Shown piece after piece: positions 58,454 to 64,000 of a stretch of DNA of 64,000 nucleotides. A program made the position numbers and the translations under genes. The stretch covers positions 51,666,066-51,730,065 of the forward strand of contig CAMGYJ010000006.1 of the NCBI GenBank assembly GCA_946122785.1, read 5' to 3'. How positions within the stretch are numbered: position 1 is the first letter of the stretch; every line of letters begins with the position of its first letter. The notes under the pieces were generated by a model that saw only the letters and a list, made by a program, of their open reading frames with translations, did not search any database and was not told where the DNA came from. The DNA comes from Linum tenue (Eukaryota > Streptophyta > Magnoliopsida > Malpighiales > Linaceae).

Positions 58454-59123
58454 ACTCTTGGCTGGTCGGGGATTCAGGAGCTGCCGACGATGCTTGACTC
58501 CGGATTCGACGTCGGAAAGTCAAGACGGCGAATGTCAATGATGCGACCTTGCTTCTTGATTGAAGGATGAACGACAACGTCTCCGCAGGGAACGGAACCT
58601 TACCTTGAGATTGAGAAAGGTGTGCCTGGACTAAGAGTGAGACACGCACAGCACCAGAATTTAGCTTATTGCGTTAACGATGGACATGGAGCCGGATTTG
58701 AGGCATGATGACGGTGGCCTCTTTGCAACGAACAAGATTTGGTGGCGAACAACGCCTCGACAGCGACGGAAACACCTTTCCCTATATGAACATAGAGGTT
58801 GCTTCTTTGTCTGACCTGGTGACGATCTGCAAGACAGGAAAACCAGCAACGGGGCGACGAATTTTGTGACTCCGATCGGCTGCTGGGGTCTCTCACGTAC
58901 GGCCAGACTGATGATTGGAAGATCCGGATTTAAGGCGACAATTATACGTGACCGTTTGATGACGATGGCAGCGATATTGGCGACGATGATACCACGTTGC
59001 ACTCGGAGCCGGATTTGAGGCCTGATGACAGAGACGGGAGCAAAACCTGATTTGAAGGACTCAGCGCTTGAACTTAGCTGAGTGAGCGTGGTCTTTTTGC
59101 ATCCCACGACGAGACGAAGGAGA
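58454..59123. other. Unassigned insert DNA in the NRT2 pseudogene
   Basis: No gene is visible. Repeated phrases such as GAGCCGGATTTGAGGC (58689 and 59008 regions) and GATCCGGATTTAAGGC suggest an internally repetitive non-coding element. It ends where NRT2 homology restarts near 59124. Confidence 0.45.
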
Positions 59124-59472
59124 TCAGCCGAGCATAAGAGACATAGCGGAAACCGTGGTAGTGAAGAACACCGCCGGAGCTATGATCAGGACGAGGGAAG
59201 CGGAGGCGAGCCGGGGCCCCACCGTGTCGCAGGCGGCACCCATTGCGATGCGAGCGACGACGGCGCCGGTGACGGAGGCGATACCGGCGTACCCGATTTC
59301 GGCGGCGGTGAGGTTGAGATTGTCACGGATGATTGGGAGTAAAGGAGGCGCGGCGAAAGTGGAGACGAAGCAGGCGAAGAATGAGAGCCAGGAGAGATGG
59401 AAGGCCCGCATGTGTGGTGCGGAGAAATTGTAGAGTGGGAATTTCGTGGCCTTGTGCTCTGTGCCCACCGGG

Positions 59473-60083
59473 CAGTGGCGGATCTAGAAATTTTTAACAC
59501 GGATATCCTCTTAAAAAAAATTTAAATAAAAAATAATTCATAAATAAAAAAATATCAGACTAGTACAAATTTTAACATAAGGCCACGACGTGTTTTTATA
59601 TTCTCAAAAACAAATCTGTATATCCTACTAGACAATAGTTCACGAACTGATCGCATATGGATTTCTAACATGTTATTGATGTAACTCAAAGTTGAAAAGG
59701 CTCTTTCAACACTTGTTGTGTAACCATAGAATAAATTCAAATTCAGGGTAGCCCGTAATTAGTTTAATTGTTAGGTTTTGCAAATAGTCGGGGATAAGGA
59801 ATAACTTTTTACTATTATGTAGTGTTTAAAATAGAACAACAAATGAGTTGCAACTTAACGGAGGACAATGTTTAAAAAATATAGTATATCCTAAGTTTGA
59901 ATAACACAGCGCTTATTTTTTTTAAGTATACACAAACTACTACTGAGGATAAGATTATCGTTGTAGGTGTGTCCCGGATCACTAATTATAATTTTTTTTA
60001 TCCATACAAAACTATTACCGGGGGTTGAATAATCGTATTCCCAAATTTTAGGGGTGTCCTAAACCCTCGTGTATCCGCCCCTG
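59473..60083. mobile_element. hAT MITE inserted in NRT2 codon region
   Basis: 611 bp with ends CAGTGGCGGATCTAG and TATCCGCCCCTG, a partial TIR of the common CAGGGGCGGA hAT type, and a perfect 8-bp duplication CCACCGGG (59465-59472 and 60084-60091). The duplicated bases are part of the NRT2 coding sequence. Confidence 0.9.
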
Positions 60084-60162
60084 CCACCGGGAGGGCGAAT
60101 TTGGGATGCTGTTTTTGGTTACCATTTTCCTGGGCTGCTGCTGAATTGGGTTTGATTCCCAT

Positions 60163-62194
60163 GGCTGCTGCTGAATTGGGTTTTCCATGTTTCAAAGGGT
60201 AAAGCTGAATCACAGCGAAGTCTTGGAGGTTTCAGAGAGTAGAGACTGACACTTCACTTACCGCCGAGTATCAGTTTCAAGTGCTGAATCTGGGCAAACG
60301 ATTCACTTTGATGCCCAAGCGATTGTTAATGTTCTGATTCTTATACGCGTTGTGCTTTTATCCTCTGTATATGTTGTCATTGGATAGGAGAACCTGTCTT
60401 GTGTATTTAGGAGGGACAATAATGTTATGATAAATGCGGGAGATGTTTGTTGTTGTCAATGGCGGCCATATAACTTCAAACTTATATACAAATTTGTTAA
60501 AAAGAGACATGGATTTAATGTTCACATATGTTGTGGATAAATATGGAATAACCGGATGTCATGTGGTTCTAGTGTTTTCTGTCAACGCAAGGAATTGCAG
60601 TTTTGTAAGTCTCCTGGCAGTAGCTGGGAGTATCATCATCTCTTAAGAGCTCTCATTTTGAAATTAGTACACTTGCTATGATTGTCTGCATGCTCTCATG
60701 GTTGTCATGATGTTGTCATTTGATAGCAGAACTCGTCTGATGTACTGTTTTCTCTCTTTAAAAACAAAGGCGACGCCTAATAAAAGCATGAGTTGCTTAT
60801 GTTGTCAATGGCGGCGAAAAGATAAATTTGAACCATATATATGCATATGCTTTAAAGTTGTTAATTTAATGCCCATGTTGTAGATAAAACTTGAATCACC
60901 ATATGCTATTTAGCTCAAACAAATGGCTCCATCAAATAGAGCCAGACATTATATGGACTTGTTCAATTGCTTATCAACAAAACAAGCAACTCAGGTTATT
61001 ATCCTGGTTAGAAGTACGTTCCCCTGTTATGCAATGTGATCTTAATTAGAATGCAAACCAATCGAAATAACTTAACTCGAGCACAAGATTAACCCGCTAG
61101 AAGACCAAACTTGTAGGCCTATGTGTCCCAACTGGTAGTGAAAGAGCAGTTCTTCAAATACACCCTTAAGACAGAGTAATCCGAACCAGTCTCGGGTTTT
61201 GACGGGGTCCGACATGCACATGGAACTCAAAGCTGTGAGCAGGACTATAATATGAGTATGAGTGCTTTGGTGGCAGAGGTTTCAGTTTCGTCATTATCAT
61301 GGTGAAATTGCAGTTGGGAAGAAAGGAAAAGCACATTTGTCATTTCACTTTGTTTCATTTCGGACTCACAGTAAGTGAAGTTACTGCCCTTGGCGCAAAC
61401 TTATTATGATTGTTTGTGTGCTTTCATGGTCGTTATGGTATCGTAGTGTATGTTATCATCTGATAGTAGAATTTTGTCTGATGTATTGTTTTATTTATGT
61501 AGAAAGTAAAACGGTGCCTGATAAAAGCAAGAGTTGTTTGTGCTGTCAATGGTAGTCGGATAAGTTAGAGCTATATACAGTTATCCCAAAAAAGACATTA
61601 ATTTATTGTTTCAGTAGATAAACATTGAATGACAGGATGGTACTTAGCACAAATGACTTAGCATGCGGACATACTTCTAATCAGTGTCGACCTCTTGATT
61701 CTAGTGCTCTCTATCAATGCGAGGAGCTGTTTCTTCTATTCTTTTCTGGAGATATCCATCATCCTGGAAGCTCTAGTTTGACTTAGTAACACCTCCTATG
61801 ATTGTTTGTATGCCCTCGTAATTGTCATGATGTTGTCATCTGATAGAAGAACTTGTCGGATGCAATCTTTCTTTCTTTAGAAATAAATCAGCGCCTAATA
61901 AAGTTTGAGTTGCTTATGTTATTATCAACTAAAAGGATAAGTTTGAATGTGTGTTTAAAAGAGCCTTTTATTGTCTTGAAGATGAAGATTCTTGCACAAC
62001 TAATTGTTCCATTCTGGTGTAATTGTCATTAATGGATGGACACAATAATGAAATTGCTCTTGGAAATAAGTCATTATCATTTCACTTTGTTTCTTCTCAG
62101 ACCCACAGCCACAGCAATTGAAGTTGTTGTGCCAAAGACCAAAGTGACAGTGAGTAAAGCTTAAAATGTGAGTGGTGGTAAAACGAGAGGGTTG
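60163..62194. repeat. Host repeat array, several copies of the recurrent unit
   Basis: No gene is visible. Cores with GTCAT-TGATAG, CTGATGTA-TGTTTT, CTAATAAAAGC and TGTTGTCAATGGCGG lie near 60369-60470 (degraded), 60708-60823, 61449-61560 and 61829-61925. A TTTCACTTTGTTTC-ACTCACAGTAA block lies at 61340-61390 and again at 62080-62115. Confidence 0.65.
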
Positions 62195-62330
62195 TGTCTT
62201 TCTGGTACTTCGCCCACACCACGCTGCGGTCCGTGGACTCCACGTTGGTGGCGTTGAATATGCCCTTATAGAACCCGAACTGGAGCTGGGCCTGCGCTCG
62301 ATCTGCTGTTAGGCCCAATAGAACCACCAT
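62195..62330 (-). pseudogene. Class III peroxidase N-terminal fragment
   Basis: Minus strand ATG 62330 encodes a short hydrophobic leader ending in AQA, then QLQFGFYKGIFNATNVES and VVWAKYQKD, which resembles the start of secreted plant class III peroxidases (signal peptide, mature N-terminal Gln, first helix). Homology ends at about 62195, before the distal His and heme region. The usual first Cys of the mature protein seems lost (F-N-A instead of a Cys-containing segment). A fragment only. Confidence 0.5.
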
Positions 62331-63343
62331 GAGACCCAATTTAACCAGCCCAGACTTGACATTAATTACCCGCTGACCACCTTGAGCTTGAAGCTAATGT
62401 GCCAGATAAGTTCAAACCTACACACAGTTATGCTAAAAAGATACATTGATTGGATGTTCAGATGACGTTGTTAATAAGCATTGAATAATCGGATGATATT
62501 TGGTACTGCGAAGGCACTTCTAGTAAGTGCCAATGATTTTTAACTCGTGGTTCTAGTGCTTTTTGTCAACGTAAGAAATTGTAGTTTTATTTTTATCTTG
62601 GCTGGATATCATCATCTCCCATGACCTCTAGTTTTGAGCTACTATACTTGCTATGATTGTTAGCACGTCCTCAGGGTTGTCATGGTATTTTCATCTGATA
62701 GCAGAACTCGTCTGATGTATTGTTTTCTCTCTTTAGAAACAAAGGCGGCGCCTAATAAAAGCATGAGTTACTCATCTTATCGATGACAGCGTAGAGATAC
62801 GTTTGAATCCTATATCTATATATGCTTAAAAAAAGTCATTAATTCAATGTTCACATCTTGCAAATAAAAAATTGAGTGACCGAGTTGTCACTTATGTCTC
62901 CTACAAACAATTCTAGACATGGTCTGGACTCATCCAATCGCCATAGGACAAGAACTTGTATGCCCTCTTCCACCCTCAACCCTGTGTTTCACAACTAGTA
63001 GAGAATGAGAAGTTCATCAAATATGGCCTTAACACGGAGTAATTCAAACCACCAAGTAATATATGTACACGATTGTGGTGATAGATTATTGGAAAAGTCA
63101 CTGTTAGTAGTAGGGCCTCACCATGACCAAGAATACAGTACAAAACTCCATTTGTTCTGTTGGGCTCTTTTTTTGTTTGGTTTGGGGCCTGTTGGCGGTA
63201 CTTTGGGTGGGGGCTCATTTCTTTTTGTTTTGTTTTCTCTGTTAGGATGTGTAGCTTGGAGGTTTTGTTTTACGTGGACTCGTTTATGACGTTTGTTTGG
63301 GCGGGAATTCTATGGTGCCGCAACTGTACGGTGCCGTCATATT
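62331..63343. repeat. Host repeat array, right part
   Basis: No gene is visible. A further core copy lies at 62689-62795, preceded by the second half of another unit (62420-62640). 62960-63050 (CAACTAGTAGAGAATGAGAAG, GAGTAATTCAAACC) matches 61120-61185. The last 250 bases are T-rich with no feature. Confidence 0.55.
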
Positions 63344-64000
63344 TAGAGGTGTCAATCGGCGGGTTCGGGCTGGGTTCATTTGGGTTGCGGGTTGGTCGGG
63401 TTGCTGGTCGATTGGGTTGCGGGTTCATCGGGTTACGGGTGACTTGGGTTACGGGCCAATCGAGTTGCGGGTCAATCGGGTTGCGGGCCAATCGGGCTGT
63501 GGGCCAATTGGGTTACGGGCCAATTGGGTGCGGGCCAATCGGGTTGCGGGTCAGGCGGTTCGGGTTGCGGGTTTTACGGACCAGCACATCGCGTTACTTT
63601 TTAGTGATTACTAGTAAGTCGTAAATCGTAACTACATGAAGCTAGCACAATACTTGTCAAAAAAAAAAAAAAAGAATCACTACGCAAAAGTCAAATACTC
63701 AAAGGTGGGGGGAAACAAAATTTTGGGGAAACATTACACGGGGGAATTATTGGCGGGTATCGGCGGGGTGGGGGGAATCCAATTTTCTTTATGGGAATTT
63801 TTTTTATGGGAAAGGGTGAATCAAATTTTTGGGCAGTAGTATTGGGGAACCCAAAATTTCGAGAGAAAAGTTTAAAAATATTTTTTTTAATTTTTTAAAA
63901 ACAAGTGAAATTGTTCATATAAATGTATAGAGAAATTATCGGTTTAGTTAGTTAATTGTTTATATGATTTTTGTATTAAACTAAATTATAAAATTTTAAA
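63344..64000. mobile_element. Likely hAT-type element end with G-rich minisatellite (open at right edge)
   Basis: TAGAGGTGTCAATCGGCGGG at 63344-63363 resembles a hAT terminus with subterminal repeats. 63360-63575 holds about a dozen 16-17-bp variants of GGGTTGCGGGCCAATC. The partner end is not in the window. AT-rich DNA with an A-run at 63660-63674 follows. No reliable gene. Confidence 0.45.

Larger units (their letters stand above)
55960..60162 (-). pseudogene. NRT2: High-affinity nitrate transporter (NRT2) pseudogene, split
   Basis: NRT2 proteins are MFS-type plasma-membrane nitrate/proton symporters. The N-terminus starts at ATG 60162, runs 23 codons to the hAT insertion at 60083, and resumes at 59472-59124 with [37 protein letters not shown] and [10 protein letters not shown], covering the first membrane helices. 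Homology then stops. A middle segment appears at 56361-55962: [46 protein letters not shown], then VQTLGGIMCVTLGR and GLTFGVVPFVSRR. The region between these parts (about 200 residues in other NRT2 proteins) is missing, replaced by 2.7 kb of repeat DNA, and the C-terminus is absent beyond 55960. Strong match by recalled family motifs; certainly non-functional. Confidence 0.88.

Overview
The window is intergenic DNA from a flowering plant nuclear genome, most likely a eudicot. The evidence is layer upon layer of plant LTR retrotransposons (Athila-like and Tat-like Ty3/gypsy, and copia), a plant L1-type LINE, hAT elements and MITEs, together with remnants of plant host genes: a plant-mobile-domain gene, an NRT2 nitrate transporter and a peroxidase fragment. 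AT-rich introns fit a eudicot, but I cannot name the species. Almost every reading frame is broken. I see no clearly intact cellular gene, and no tRNA, rRNA or CRISPR.

Left nest (1-15.6 kb): a plant-mobile-domain (PMD) gene on the minus strand (exons at 15354-15304, 15208-15089 and from 14494 down) is cut in exon 3 by Athila-like element C (minus; LTR 12336-13689, tRNA-Asp primer site, start of gag). C is cut in gag by element B (plus; ORF3 at 9-1229, 3' LTR 10487-11876). B is cut by element A (2452-9878; two LTRs, target duplication GGAAC), a gag-protease-only derivative. This is a four-level stack.

Middle-left (16-29 kb): a 5'-truncated LINE tail (16000-16449, 19-bp target duplication) is followed by a copia element (16956-28872, duplication AAAAC). 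Its 3' LTR was split by a hAT element (21551-28596, 8-bp duplication), which in turn holds a 6-kb LINE (21845-27806) and a MITE (28063-28405).

Middle (29-54.5 kb): a solo LTR (29980-31340, duplication ATCAT) is followed by a Tat-lineage Ty3/gypsy element F (about 31520-54461, minus). F has gag, protease, RT, RNase H, a second RNase H and integrase, plus a spliced antisense gene (45977-47973) with its own TATA box. A 13-kb Athila-like element D (32422-45396, duplication GGTGG) sits in F's left LTR and a hAT MITE (53363-54200) in its right LTR.

Right (54.5-64 kb): an NRT2 pseudogene (60162 to about 55960, minus) is split by a hAT MITE (59473-60083) and by a 2.7-kb block with a copia-type LTR and a foldback element (two 0.46-kb arms). 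A family of related sequence blocks recurs at 29.1-30.0, 54.5-55.1 and 60.3-62.9 kb. These look like the remains of one tandem array into which the mobile elements inserted. A GGGTTGCGG-type minisatellite at a hAT-like end lies near the right edge.

The most unusual pattern is in the Athila-like LTRs. Each carries, at the same internal position, a cluster of short palindromes. The palindrome core is shared within an LTR but differs completely between subfamilies (CACACGGCCGTGTG type, AATTACGNCCGTAATT type, AATACCCGGTCGGGTATT type). A second cluster lies in element D between integrase and ORF3.
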